Assembly (NCBI RefSeq): GCF_964204645.1
Contig: NC_134033.1
Coordinates: forward strand, 2,105,631 to 2,169,630
DNA: 64,000 bases
Direction: 5' to 3'
From: Tubulanus polymorphus
Lineage: Eukaryota > Nemertea > Palaeonemertea > Tubulaniformes > Tubulanidae
In this document: piece by piece, positions 1 to 11,479 of the stretch
Position numbering within the stretch: the stretch's first letter is position 1
Layout: each line of letters begins with the position of its first letter
Translations under genes and position numbers: made by a program
Notes under the pieces: model-generated
Database searches by the model: none
What the model was told of the DNA's origin: nothing
Seen by the model: only the letters and a program-made list of their open reading frames with translations

Positions 1-250
1 AAAAGTTTATCGAAAGGTGGCAGCGCCTGTCAAACGTTTCAACTATCGGTAACTAACATTAGCAATACACCGCACTGTGGGGTAAGCACACTAGATAGTG
101 GTACGCACTGTTTTATACACCGCACTGACGAGTAAATGCACTGAAGTAACATGCTCGTTATTCAATACAACAAGTTAGAATTTTCCAAAATGTTCAAATT
201 ATCTTAATATTATTTCAGGCTGTGAAACTCTCAGCACTGAAAGGGTTAAA
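1..250 (+). mobile_element. Right part of a TTAA-flanked piggyBac-like non-autonomous element
   Basis: The segment ends in GCACTGAAAGGG followed by TTAA at 247-250, the same terminus as the complete copy at 59086-59380. Inside are the family's short palindromes (CACCGCACTG near 69 and 120). The left end lies outside the window. No coding capacity is seen. The assignment to piggyBac rests on the TTAA flank and the CCCTTT terminus only. Confidence 0.6.
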
Positions 251-479
251 GGACTCAATCGACGTTTAACTGTCACCTTAAACCGGGGTTAATGGACAGT
301 CCACAAAACCTCTCGTAACATAATCAATAATCCGACTCACATTTCACTATTTCACACAAAGATAAATATTTGAATTCGTTTCCACGGAAACGAGCCACTC
401 CCTCGCCACAGCGCACGTAGTTAACTCGCGAGTTAATAAAGCTAATCATTGGCAGGTGCGACCGGACTGCGAACTGGAT

Positions 480-830
480 CCGAATGAGCGCAATTAAAAC
501 TTGGCTGCAGTCAAATTAATCGAAAACGCCTTAATTTGACTCCAAAACTGACAGAAGGTGAATTTATTTGAATCTCCAGCCAAATCATTCGAAAACAAAG
601 TAACGACTCCAGATGAACCGAAATCAAACGAATTTGACTCCAGAGTCAAATGAATTGAAAAAGAACTAATTTGACTCCAGAGTCATCAAATTATTTGAAA
701 AAGAGCTAATTTGACTCCAAAATCATATTAATTGAAAAAGAACTAATCGAAAAAGAACTAATTTGACTCCAGAGTCAAATCAATTGGAAAACAACTACCT
801 TGACTCTAGAGTCAAGAGTCAAGTTTGAAT
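480..830. repeat. Degenerate tandem repeat built on TTGACTCCAGAGTCAAAT
   Basis: Imperfect repeats of a small palindromic block (GACTCCAGAGTC) separated by AATTGAAAAAGAACT-like spacers. Related blocks recur near 51180-51345 and 63010-63395. The stretches 251-480 and 831-1300 show no gene or recognisable element; they probably lie in the flippase gene's next intron. Confidence 0.6.
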
Positions 831-1304
831 GAGTCCGGTCAACACGAGACCGCCGATTCTGGGCTCACGAATAAACGAAGACCGATCAAGAATTCGAGAA
901 ATTTCACGATGGCGTTGACTTCGAGTCAATATCGGAGTAGAGCTGTTTAGATAAGGTGTTAATCGTTTATTTTGAAATACACAACCGACTGTAAGCGATA
1001 TCTTTAGACGAAATTAAAAAGAAAAAAACTCTTAAACCGGTTTTCTCTTTTGTCGAAATATTCCCGCGCATATTTTCGGAAAACTTAATCGGGAAAAATA
1101 ACCGGCGACCGAGCGCGAATAAAAGTCAAATATTTGTTCCATATTCAAAGCTCATCAAATACATATGTTCTATATTTAATTGTCGTGCGGTTATATAGGT
1201 TTGATATTGATTTTAGACGAGGGACCTCGGACATTGGAAGCTCTTTGTGTCATTATTGTACGCTAGTTTCGTTCAAACAAAGCGTAATATTACAACACTG
1301 GGAT

Positions 1305-1905
1305 CTGTTACAACACTGAGATCTGTTACGGTTAACATTTAAAATTCAAATCATCGACAGTTTAATGAATTTTAATTTGAAGTTCTATGTCAATATTCTA
1401 AATCTCAGAGCTAATCCTTAACTCTTAACTCGTTGTGGCTTTAATGCAAATTGGTCTTTCTTAAATCTACACTGAAGATTGTTCTAAATAAAAACCGATA
1501 AATGGCTACTGTACTTGCCTTAAAGATTTAAGACCACTTGTGGACGTAAGACCAGTCTAAGCGCATTTTGCTTCTATAGCCGATCCAACAACTTAAGACC
1601 AGTCTAAGCTCATTTTAGTTCTATAACCATTCTAGCAGATTGAGACCAGTCTAAGCTCATTTTAGTTCTATAGCCAATCTAACAACTTGAGACCGGTCTT
1701 AGCTCATTTTGGTTCTATAACCAATCTAACAACTTAAGACCAGTCTAAGCTCATTTTGGTTCTATAACCAATCTAACAACTTAAGACCAGTCTAAGCTCA
1801 TTTTGGTTCTATAACCAATCTAACAACTTAAGACCAGTCTAAGCTCATTTTGGTTCTATAACCAATCTAACAGCTTAAGACCAGTCTAAGCTCATTCGAA
1901 AACGA
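1305..1905 (+). repeat. 47-bp minisatellite with leader, copy A
   Basis: About seven copies of a 47-bp unit containing AAGACCAGTCTAAGCTCATT and CTATAACCAATCTAACAACT, preceded by a leader containing AACACTGAGATCTGTTACGG. The whole block, leader included, recurs at 3889-4445 and, in reverse orientation and without the leader, at 52074-52439. Confidence 0.85.
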
Positions 1906-1937
1906 TTTTTTAAAATGGAAACTTAAATTTCAAATAC

Positions 1938-4807
1938 CTTGATGTCTTCTGATTTGATCTGTTCGATTTTTCCGTTGCGCAACACGTACGCCGGGCGTCG
2001 GTTGACGTCGTTGTCGGCTTTGTGACGCAACCAATCCTCGTAACCCTGTTTGATGGCGGTCACCGAGATCACGAATATCAACGGCAAAATACTGGTCGCC
2101 GGCGACACCGGCGTGTCGATAGTCAACTGAAAAAAAAAAACATTTGAATTTTGAAATAACTGAAAAAATATTCGAATTTTGAATTTCTAAGGTGTGTCAA
2201 TAGTTAACTGAAAAAAGCTCATTTGAAATTTGAATTTCTAAAGCATGTCGACAGTTAACTGAAAAAGCTCATTTGAATTTTGAATTTCTAAGGCATGTCG
2301 ACAGTTAACTGAAAAAGCTCATTTGAATTTTGAATTTCTAAGGCGTGTCGATAGTTAACTGAAAAAAGCTCATTTGAAATTTGAATTTCTAAGGCATGTC
2401 GACAGTTAACTGAAAAAAGCTCATTTGAAATTTGAATTTCTAAAGCATGTCGACAGTTAACTGAAAAAGCTCATTTAAATTTTGAATTTCTAAGGCGTGT
2501 CGACAGTTAACTGAAAAAGCTCATTTGAATTTTGAATTTCTAAGGCGTGTCGATAGTTAACTGAAAAAAGCTCATTTGAAATTTGAATTTCTAAGGCATG
2601 TCGACAGTTAACTGAAAAAAGCTCATTTGAATTTTGAATTTCTAAGGCGTGTCGATAGTCAACTGAAAAAAGCTCATTTGAAATTTGAATTTCTAAGGCG
2701 TGTCGATAGTTAACTGAAAAAAGCTCATTTGAAATTTGAATTTCTAAGGCGTGTCGATAGTTAACTGAAAAAAGCTCATTTGAAATTTGAATTTCTAAGG
2801 CGTGTCGATAGTTAACTGAAAAAAGCTCATTTGAAATTTGAATTTCTAAGGCGTGTCGATAGTTAACTGAAAAAAGCTCATTTGAAATTTGAATTTCTAA
2901 GGCATGTCTATAGTTAACTGAAAAAAACTCACTTGAAATTTGAATTTCTAAAGCATGTCAACAGTTAACTGAAAAAAGCTCATTTGAAATTTGAATTTCT
3001 AAGGCATGTCTATAGTTAACTGAAAAAAACTCACTTGAAATTTGAATTTCTAAAGCATGTCAACAGTTAACTGAAAAAGCTCATTTGAAATTTGAATTTC
3101 TAAGGCATGTCTATAGTTAACTGAGAAAAATAATAAATTTGAATTTTGAAATAACTGACTTGCACCCGGTGATAAGGCACTGAAAAAATACATTTGAATT
3201 TTGAATTTCTAAGGCGTGTCAATAGTTACTGAAAAAAAAACTACTTCAAATTTGAATTTCTAAGACATGCCCATAGTTAACTGAAAAACTCATTTGAATT
3301 TTGAATTGCTAAGGCGTGTCGATAGTCAACTGAAAAAAGCTGATTTGAATTTCTAAGGCATGTCGACATTCACCTCAAAGGCATATCAATTGTCAATTGA
3401 AAATCAAATCTTTTTGGAAAATTGTGGAAAAACCAAATTTTTACTTTGCCATAAAAAATGTTTTTTTTTTAGATTCTAAAATTATTACAATTTCTAAGGC
3501 TGTTGTCCAATCTTGCGGTTACGAATGATCAAAATGGGAAAACCAAGATCCGGATGACATAAAACAAGATAAACAAACTGAACAATCAACCCGCACCCTA
3601 TTAACATGTAATTCGACACACGTAAACCTCCCGCTGGGAAACGAAGAACGAACTTTTCGCTGTCCTCACCTGAATGATCCCGATGCATAGGAAATAGAAG
3701 TTGGCGATTCGTTGAAATTGCTCGAACAGATTTTTCGGCAAGAAATTCCATAACGTGTACTGAAAACGATAAACGACATGATCAGAGAAACTTTTAACGA
3801 CAATCAGCGACAAACCTGACAACCCCCCCATCCCAGAGACTCACGTAACCTCGTCCCATCCAACCCTAGGTACAGACACGGGTGCGGGTTACAACACTGA
3901 GATCTGTTACGGTTAACATTTAGAATTCAAATCATCCACAGTTTAATGAATTTGAAGTTCTATGTCAATATTCTAAATCTCAGAGCCAATCCGCAACTCT
4001 TCAATGCAAATTGGTCTTAAATCTACACAGAAAATTGTTCTAAATTAAAACCGATAAATGGCTACTTTACTTGCCTTAAAGATTTAAGACCACTTTTGGA
4101 TGTAAGACCAGTCTAAGCTCATTTTGGTTCTATAACCAATCTAACAACTTAAGACCAGTCAAAGCTCATTTTAGTTCTATAACCAATCTAACAACTTAAG
4201 ACCAGTCTAAGCTCATTTTAGTTCTATAACCAATCTAACAACTTAAGACCAGTCTAAGCTCATTTTAGTTCTATAACCAATCTAACAACTTAAGACCAGT
4301 CTAAGCTCATTTTAGTTCTATAACCAATCTAACAACTTAAGACCAGTCTAAGCTCATTTTAGTTCTATAACCAATCTAACAACTTAAGACCAGTCTAAGC
4401 TCATTTTGGTTCTATAGCCAATCTTACAACTTTAGATCAGGCAAAGTTCATTTTAATTCTAGGCCTATCCAGGGGGTAGCACCAGGGCAACGTGCTACCC
4501 TCTAAATTTTCAGTTGGCTGACCCCGAAAATCTTTCCCGTAACAGATTTGGTACCATCTGAGAAAGTCTAAAGGATCCTAATGTGATATCTCTTTGGATG
4601 AAACAAGCTGAAATGGCATCTGCAGCAGGGGGGGGCTTATTTTTCAAATTGTTCCTGGAGAAGGGTAACCTTTTGGTTGATACTAACCTTGGAAGAGATG
4701 ATTTTATTATTGACGTAATGCTCCGGTATATAGACCTCTACGTCGGGTACTGGATGGTTGTTGATATAAACGGTTCGATTCTCGGGACGCGGTGGCGGTC
4801 CGCAACC
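1938..4807 (-). CDS. Phospholipid-transporting P4-ATPase, ATP11-like (partial, N-terminal exons)
   Basis: Three in-phase exons (4807-4688, 3759-3670, 2126-1938) encode the start of a P4-ATPase flippase, which moves aminophospholipids to the cytosolic leaflet. The first has TVYINN and IISSK; the second reads [15 protein letters not shown] then FYFL, the entry to transmembrane helix 1; the third has DTPVSPATS and [19 protein letters not shown], covering helix 2 and the start of the actuator region. The spacing and motifs fit ATP11A/B/C best among P4-ATPases. All three exons are phase 0 at both ends. The first exon with the start codon was not found; exons for the actuator, DKTGT phosphorylation and nucleotide-binding regions lie to the left of the window. 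The intron 2127-3669 carries an array of acceptor copies. Family call firm; the exact paralogue is inference. Confidence 0.93.
2146..3385 (-). repeat. 51-bp intronic array copying the downstream 3' splice site
   Basis: About 22 copies of a 51-bp unit inside the flippase intron. Read on the gene strand each unit holds a T-run, CAG, then TTAACTATCGACACGCC, nearly the first 17 bases of the real exon (TTGACTATCGACACGCC, 2126-2110), then TTAGAAATTC. Each unit is therefore a copy of the true acceptor plus exon start. If used, a decoy would read LTIDTP and then stop (TAG). The copy near 3317 keeps the exon's GTCAACTG exactly. Confidence 0.92.
3889..4445 (+). repeat. 47-bp minisatellite with leader, copy B
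   Basis: Second copy of the block at 1305-1905 in the same orientation, with the same leader and about seven 47-bp units. It lies in the intron between the first and second flippase exons seen here, so the two copies bracket exons 3759-3670 and 2126-1938. Confidence 0.85.
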
Positions 4808-4880
4808 CTGTAACAATCAACAATAATCAACCAGTCATACATAGTTTAGAACAAAATAAATAAATCAGTTTGCTATAAGC

Positions 4881-4996
4881 CCAGGGCCCAGTTTCGCAAA
4901 AAGGTTTAACTCTTAAATCGATTTAATTTCTTCGTTAATTCAGTTTATCTTAAAATCGATTTAGGCCTTAATGGTTTTTGTGAAACTGGGCCCTGG
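4881..4996. mobile_element. Foldback element, GGGCCCAGTTTCRC family
   Basis: Terminal inverted repeats CCAGGGCCCAGTTTCGC and GTGAAACTGGGCCCTGG bound a roughly 115-bp hairpin-forming element. Other copies of the family are at 12842-12977 and 38765-38890. Confidence 0.75.
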
Positions 4997-5232
4997 TCGC
5001 ACTGAGATGGATGGACCCCTCCCGGTAAACGTAGGCGTGGCCGCCCCAAAACGACAAGGAGACGCACCATCACCACTGAACTGTCTTTAATGGTCTTATC
5101 TGAGACCAGGTTCAACGCGCAGCTAAGGACCCGTCCAAGTGGAAGAAGTTTGTCACGGTCTTATGTCCCAGAAGGGATATGGAGGATTAAGTAAGTAAGT
5201 ATAGAACCTGGTTAAGTAAGTTTAGAATTATT

Positions 5233-5670
5233 TTGGGGGAAAGTTATCGATGGTCCAGCACTGCAACGATATCATGTAGGCACTCGGTGCCATCGGGTTC
5301 AAGTCCCAGCAACAGATTATTGAACGCTGCTTTCATCGAATGTCATTTATCGATGATTTGTTTTGTCGATTTATTGCATGTTCGATCTAGATGTATAAAT
5401 GTTATACGGCGCAATAAGGTCAAGTATCTACGAGTTCTTTTTCAATGAATAATTAAATCAAACTCTGCTGAATCAAATCTTAACTCTTTTACCGGGTCTA
5501 CAAAAATCCAGTTCACTACAATAATGAGTTCATCATCATCCTGGAACTAAACTGCTCTGAGCTTACTTCAACGGGTAATCCACCTGGGAAGAGCGCATTT
5601 GAACTTTATTTCTATGGAAAACTGCGCTATATAAATGACTATTATTATTATTATTATTATTATTATCCTG
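5233..5670 (+). mobile_element. Possible SINE with tRNA-like box and (ATT)n tail
   Basis: GGGTTCAAGTCCC near 5298 resembles an RNA polymerase III B box. Downstream, GCGCTATATAAATGACTATT followed by an ATT run (about 5640-5665) resembles the tail of common invertebrate SINEs. The A box is not convincing, and head and tail may belong to different insertions. Confidence 0.4.
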
Positions 5671-5927
5671 GGAACCAGGCTCAATCAACAGGCTGATAAT
5701 TCAATTATCTCCAAGAGCTGGTCGAGTTATCTCCAATGTAAAAATTTTTTTTTTTTTCTTGATAAGTTATATCATCTAATTCTGGAGTCAAAGTCTAAGT
5801 AAGCTAGTTATTAGCCATTTTTCTACTCGTCTAAGAGCTAGTAGGTGGCGCTAAGTATTGTGGAGACTAGAGTTAATTAAAAAGGACTTTGTCTTAGTAT
5901 ATGTAGTACACAAGCAAGCGCAACTAA

Positions 5928-6091
5928 GGGATCATTCATTTATTACCGACGCATAAAATTTGAATTTTTCACCCCCCTCCCCCTCTGTTTGCGAAATTGG
6001 CCATTTTTCCATATACATTAAGCATTACAGTACGCAATTGCTCTGACCCCTCCCCCCTCCCCTAATGTGTACGTAATAAATGAATGACCCC
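5928..6091. mobile_element. Foldback element, GGGGATCATTCATTTATTAC family
   Basis: Inverted ends (GGGATCATTCATTTATTAC and GTAATAAATGAATGACCCC) flank C-rich internal DNA. A second copy in opposite orientation is at 49757-49921. Confidence 0.75.
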
Positions 6092-8500
6092 AAACCAAAG
6101 CCTAACTTGGGTCCCTCGGCCTTTGGCTGGAATTTAGAATTTAAAAATCAAACATTTTAGAAACTAATCTAGAAATTGAAACATTTTGATCCTTGGATGA
6201 AGAGTCAGGTGACCTAGGAATCAGTAACTAATTGACTAAGGAGTCATTTCAGGCTACGTGTGCGGGCACGTTTTTCAAATTTTAGTTGATCTGTCAAAAT
6301 TCAATGTCATCCTTCCTGATTCTGACAGGTATTATCATTTCAGTCGAATACTTACACAAATCTTGCCTATTTTTCTCACTATGTTATTCCCCATATCCGC
6401 CTGATCACAAGATAATCCAACTTAATCCACATAATCCCATATTTTCCTTAAAAAACGACCATTAGCCGAATATATTCCCCGTAAATGAACGCGTCGATTC
6501 TGATAAACTCCGCATAAACTCCACGAAAACTCAGAACCAGGAAGTAATATCTGTAGTTTAGCGGAATATCGCAAGGTGGCGGCACGTGACGGTAACGGTG
6601 CCGGCCGCCACGGGTTACACAACGGACCGCGGACCTGGACGATGACCCGGGTCTGAGCATCGACCCAGGGCGCAGCGGGCCGGTTTGCTGATTTCATTTT
6701 GCTCATTCATGGTAATTTTGCTGATATTAATATTTCGAAAATAATATAAAGACTGTACTTAATATTTCAAAAGGTGGAAATGGTTCTGAACTCGAATTGG
6801 AAATCTATCCATGGAAATGTTATTATTGCGTTGCTTTAAAGTTAGTGTTACTTTGTAAATTCTGTTTTGTTTTTCTGGGCATTTTGATGTCTACAAATAT
6901 AAGGGAAATGCACCGAGTATCATCTTTTTTTGACAAAATAAAAGGGCACGCTCAGTCCAAAAATTTGATGAAAGTATCACCAGAAAGAGTCTTGCTCAGG
7001 ATCTGGTTTTCTCGACTTTCGAACTAAACCTCCCATGCACTCGCCTATAGCCGCCCTGGAAATTAAAAACAAACCGCATGAAAAAAAAAAACCAGAACGA
7101 ATCAGACACTGAATTGAATACAATGCGATAATCGATTAAATCGATGACAAGCATTGCTTTTGTACAATTGTATGAAGTAACGAATAAAACTGAACTGAGT
7201 TGAGGGGTTGATTAGAGACAGTCCCAGCAGCAGCGCGTAAACGTGTTGACCAGCTGCACTATATCGACAAACAGCTCAACGTTGATGACAGACGACACAG
7301 TGTGTGCGTGTATGTATAGGTAAGTATATCATATATGCAGTAAGTACTGTTTTTGTATTATGAAAATTTGCATATATTTTTCTGCTGGTTCCAAGTTCCA
7401 CGGTTCTGAATTAAATTCGGGCTCTTTGCAGAGTTAAACATTGAAAATTAACTGATTTTAACTGTGATTTATGTTTTACTCGTAACTGTGGGCCCGGACC
7501 CACGGTAGTAAACTCGTGGAGAAAAGAATGAGAGAGGGGACAGGGAAAGCGAGATGATGGCAGAGAGGAGAGGGTGTGAGCAGAGTGAGACGTGAATAAG
7601 GAGAGAGAGAGAAGGGGAGAGGGAGAAAGAGGAGAGAGAAAGGCGAGGATATGGAGGAAGAGGGAAAGATGAAGAGAGGAGAGAGAGAGAGGGACTGGAG
7701 CAGGGAGAAAAGGAAGAGAAGTAAAGAGGGAAAGGGCAGAGACATGAGCATGGAAGAAAGATTAGCCCTGGATTTGTGAAGGGACTGTTCCTGAAGAACA
7801 TCGCGAAAGATTAGAAAAACTGAACGAATTCAAAAGATTAGAAAAATCCGAATTTCATCAAAAGTTAAATTCGAAAATTAAAAGACACGACGGTTTGGAC
7901 TCTCTCTAGAGACCAGCGTCAGGCGTGACTTGTTAATAGATAAATTACGTTTTCGATGTTTTGAATTAGTTTTAATTCTATACTCAGTGTGTTCGCGTAC
8001 GGCTGCGGCGTCTGCCCGATGGGAATACTAACAACACAATCATAAAATGTTACACGATTGTTTGCTCATAAAAACCTCGTTGCTTGATTCTATTTAGAAT
8101 TAAAAATTTATCCGTATCAATTTTGTGCAAACAACTAAAGCAATGACATATCCGATCATTTATGATGCAGATATTGTCATAGAACACTTGACTGCCTCAA
8201 TTGGTTTTTTTTAAAGTCCCACGATCCTTCAATGAAGAAGTTTCCGCTGCATCAGTTACTAGGCGCCATATTGTTACGGTCCCTCCATGTCTCCTTTTTT
8301 GAAAGATGAGTTTTGATTGAATATCAATTAGCTCTGCATGTCGCGGCCCCTTCTTGTTAAAACATAATTTATATGTAGCATCATTATGAAGAAAATGAGA
8401 TGTAGATTTTTTCTGGCGATTCTTACGTGATTCAATGAAAAGTGAATAAATCGTAAAAATCTTATCACTCTCAGAGAATTTTGTGTAGGAAAAATCGGGG
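6092..8500. other. Intergenic stretch without a supported gene
   Basis: The missing first exon of the flippase could lie here; open frames on the minus strand at 6422-6711 are GC-rich but match nothing I recognise and show no clear donor. A purine-only GA tract occupies about 7505-7765. Apart from these I see no element or conserved coding sequence. Confidence 0.5.
7505..7765. repeat. Purine-rich (GA)n low-complexity tract
   Basis: About 260 bases almost wholly A and G on the plus strand, with GAGAGAG blocks. Such polypurine tracts can form triplex DNA; no coding role is supported. Confidence 0.8.
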
Positions 8501-8534
8501 AATTTGTTACTTTGCGGAAAGTGGCGGCACCCTG

Positions 8535-8542
8535 TATATATA
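8535..8542 (+). promoter_or_regulatory. Candidate TATA box of the sulfotransferase-like gene
   Basis: TATATATA lies upstream of a GC-richer segment that ends in a strong donor (GTAAGT at 8822), consistent with a 5' untranslated exon of roughly 8565-8821 spliced to an acceptor at 9103. Confidence 0.45.
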
Positions 8543-9152
8543 CGTCGAGTTGCAGTGTCGTCTGCCGATGATTTCGAATTTCAAAATAACGGTTAAATCG
8601 CGTGACAATCTACAATCTGAGAAGTAATGTATATAACGCGTACATAATAACCATCCATAAACGATAATAAATTATTCCGTTTTGACGACGGATTTTTCAA
8701 CAGCGAAGCATCATCAGCGTCACAGATAGTTCGTGTCCAGGATCGAGTACAATCTAAACCTTGTTTTTGTAGAGACGCGCCGCTGAAAAATATGGAATAA
8801 TATCAGTGGCGAATTTCCGTGTAAGTATCTCCTTTATTACTCATATATTTCTTTTTTTTTAAATCTTGAAATAGGGATTGACCCGATTATTTATTTAATT
8901 CGAAGATTTCGTTAGATTTTCTGATTTGGTGTCACTTACGAACCCACCTGCCGGGAGCGAAACAGGGGGGGGGGGGTTGATTTCTTTTTTAAAGACTGTT
9001 TGCGTTGTTATTGCTTTACGTCGTCCGGACCTTGGTTAGCCGAGAATAAACTAACCGCCTAAGACTGCTGAACTGATTTTATTTATTGATGACGATATTT
9101 CAGCAAAATTTAGAACTACTCCATCGGCGCATTCGCATCAACGTCAAGAAAA

Positions 9153-11148
9153 ATGCGATTTGGTTTATTGAAACTGACCTTGGTGCTCGTCATGAACTTG
9201 CTGGTCCTCGGAATCATCTTATTACGGTAAAAAAAGAAAAAACGTCGGTTCCTTCAATTTGCAATCATCGATTATTCCAGACATTTTTCAGGGCCATATA
9301 TCTATAGGCCAATACCCGAGATTCTGAAAATTTTAAGCGTTTTATAGATGCATTTCTGGCCAACGCTAGTGAATATAACAAAGGCCACCGAACCATTGGT
9401 GTAATCTAAAAAAAGTTTCTTTGACTAAAAATAGTGGAACTCGGGATCTTGCGTGGGTGCGTTCGCAGCCCCTCCACGGGTAAAACGAGAAGAACACATT
9501 ACCCAGACCACATCGAGTTCAAGCAAAAGCAATTTATTCTTTGTATCACACGAATGAATAAAATTTTACTAACACACAAATTAAAAAAGCAAAACGCCCT
9601 AGTCACTAAAAACGAACCAAATCTCTAAAATTTCTACAAAAAAAAATTCTGGAATTTCATAGCTTTTTCACTCTTTCAGATGACACGAAACAAACAATTT
9701 TATAGCCATTTTCACAAAACTTTGAAAATAACAATTGAATTATAACAATTTCCATAACTTTTCCAGGTTTATCGGGAATTTATAACACGAAGAAACCCCA
9801 ACACGTTGACGTACAAGTTCCACAGAGATTTTTGGAAAACGTTCAATAATATAATTGTTCATATGGGTCCAGTTCCACAGTTCTGAGTTAAGATTTGGCT
9901 CTGAGTTAACACATCGAAAATGAACTAACTTTAACTAAGAGTTAACTCTAACTCACAAATGTCGAACTGGGCCATGGTGTAAAATCTTCTAGCAGAAGAC
10001 TGCGTTCAGAAGAATGATTTTCTGTCCTCTTATAAGATTTCTAATGTTAAAGATTTCTTAAAATTATTTTCAGGAGGCGATCCGAGGTGGCACGAGCGAG
10101 AAAACGCGTTTACTTCTTGAAGGTGTACGAAAGCGGTTCCACTACAGTCGGCGGTGTGCTGGCCCGATACGCCGACAAGCAAAACCTGAATTTCATTTTT
10201 CATAAAATGGATCCGTTGACATACGGCACGTTGATAAGCTGGCCCGGAAGTTGGCTGTTACCGGAAGCTGGTCGGAACGGAGGCGTCGATATTCTAACGT
10301 CGCACATCAAATACGACGAGACGAAATTGAAGACGATTTTGCACTCGGACCCGGAGGAAATCTTATCGGTCGCGATCATTGAGAATCCGTGGAGCCAGTT
10401 CCTGTCCGCTTTCGAAACGTTCAAAGTTGCCGCAGAAATGCCCGATATTGGCTCGTCGCCGAACCCGGTTCTCGAGTATCTCTCGAATTTCGAAAAACAT
10501 CGTTCTCGAATAACGGCCGTTGATCGCAGACGACAACATAGACGGGCTGACGGGAAAAGAAATTACGCCGGGCTTCGGAATTTGCTTATCACACAATTCG
10601 GCGGTTCGGCCGACTCGGCGGGATTTCCCCTTGAACGGTCTTATTTCAACCGATTCGTCGAATTGATAAATCGAGAATTTTCCCTAGTTATGATTCTAGA
10701 GTATTTCTACGAATCGTTAGTGTTATTCAGGCGAATCGCAAATTGGCGATTGGAGGACATTTTATTTCAATCGTTCGCAATCAAAAATAGACGACAAAAA
10801 CGCGGCGGCCGCGATCGTCTGTGGCCGGTTGCCGAGCAACAACTTGAAAAACGCGCCAAAACGATTCACGATCAATACAGCGCAGACGATTACGAGTTTT
10901 ATCGTTATTTCAATCGATCGTTTTGGGAGAAAGTTCGCCGAGAAAACGCCGCAGATTTCTACGCAGAGGTCGACTATTTCAGACACGTGAACGAACGGGT
11001 TTTGAAGTATTGCGACGAGCCGGAGAGCGACGGTCCGTTTCTGGTTTCGGCGTCGCCGTGGAACCTCGATTTCGAGTTCACCAAATACAAATGCGTCATG
11101 TTGAACATGGATATGTTCGATCACATGGAATCAAAACGAAAATATTAA
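9153..11148 (+). CDS. Galactose-3-O-sulfotransferase-like type II Golgi protein
   Basis: Coding exons 9153-9226 and 10074-11148 join in phase (CG|G) to give 382 residues; an upstream non-coding exon probably ends at 8821. Residues 5-24 form a signal-anchor helix, as in Golgi sulfotransferases. The body matches the Gal3ST family, which transfers sulfate from PAPS to the 3-OH of galactose: VYFLKVYESGSTTV (5' phosphosulfate loop), SVAIIENPWSQF (3' phosphate region), LEYFYESLVLFRR, WRLEDILFQ and FRHVNERV. Two positions are odd: the loop has VYE where family members have a T/H/K triplet, and the second motif has Glu128 where an Arg is usual, so catalysis may be altered or lost. The stem is very short. 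The stop overlaps an AATAAA signal (11147). Family assignment firm; activity and substrate unknown. Confidence 0.87.
9868..9976. mobile_element. Foldback element, GGNTCCAGTTCCACAGTT family
   Basis: Begins GGGTCCAGTTCCACAG and ends with an approximate inverted copy (TCGAACTGGGCCATGG), with GAGTTAAC blocks in both arms. It lies in the sulfotransferase-like gene's intron. Other copies are at 14063, 42306, 51551 and 52818. Confidence 0.7.
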
Positions 11149-11233
11149 TAAAACAGTTTTCATAAATCAAAAACCATTTTTGGGTCGTACACACATCTAA
11201 AAAACAAAGAGACACTAGATCTACTACGCTGAC

Positions 11234-11479
11234 CTAGGGGCGGATCAAGGGGATGTCAGGGTGTCCGGACCCCCCTCAAATTTGAAGTGCGCTCAAAAAT
11301 GTCACCCCAAAACTTTTTGGACCAAGTTTTTCCACCTATGATAGTTTTTTCAACGCATGAAATTACCGAAAGCACCCCCTAAAATGGTGTAGAAGTATCC
11401 AGAGTACGGGGGGGGGGGTACGTGATGTTTCGTAAAAAGTGTCCTTCTTCTCATTGGACAAATCCTAGATCCGCCCCTT
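11234..11479. mobile_element. Foldback element with CTAGGGGCGGATC ends
   Basis: CTAGGGGCGGATC at the left and CTAGATCCGCCCCTTA at the right form inverted ends about 245 bp apart. The interior has C- and G-runs and no open frame of note. Farther right (11560-11790) a block containing GAGCTATAAGC and GATGTAAC occurs twice. Confidence 0.6.

Noticed and set aside
2146-3385. CRISPR array or other prokaryote-type repeat-spacer structure
   Set aside because: Units are contiguous with no unique spacers, and the surroundings are spliced animal genes. The same reasoning excludes the other arrays in the window.
6422-6711. Minus frames as the first exon of the flippase
   Set aside because: No phase-0 donor at a fitting place and no similarity to known P4-ATPase N-termini.
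7469-7801. Ser/Leu/Pro-rich minus frames of 91-110 codons
   Set aside because: They are translations of the polypyrimidine complement of a GA-only tract.
9771-9855. Possible extra stem exon of the sulfotransferase-like gene (frame reading IYNTKKPQHVDVQVPQRF)
   Set aside because: With the acceptor at 9766 the reading frame set by the first exon meets a stop at once, whereas direct joining of 9226 to 10074 is in phase. It would need a different upstream donor.
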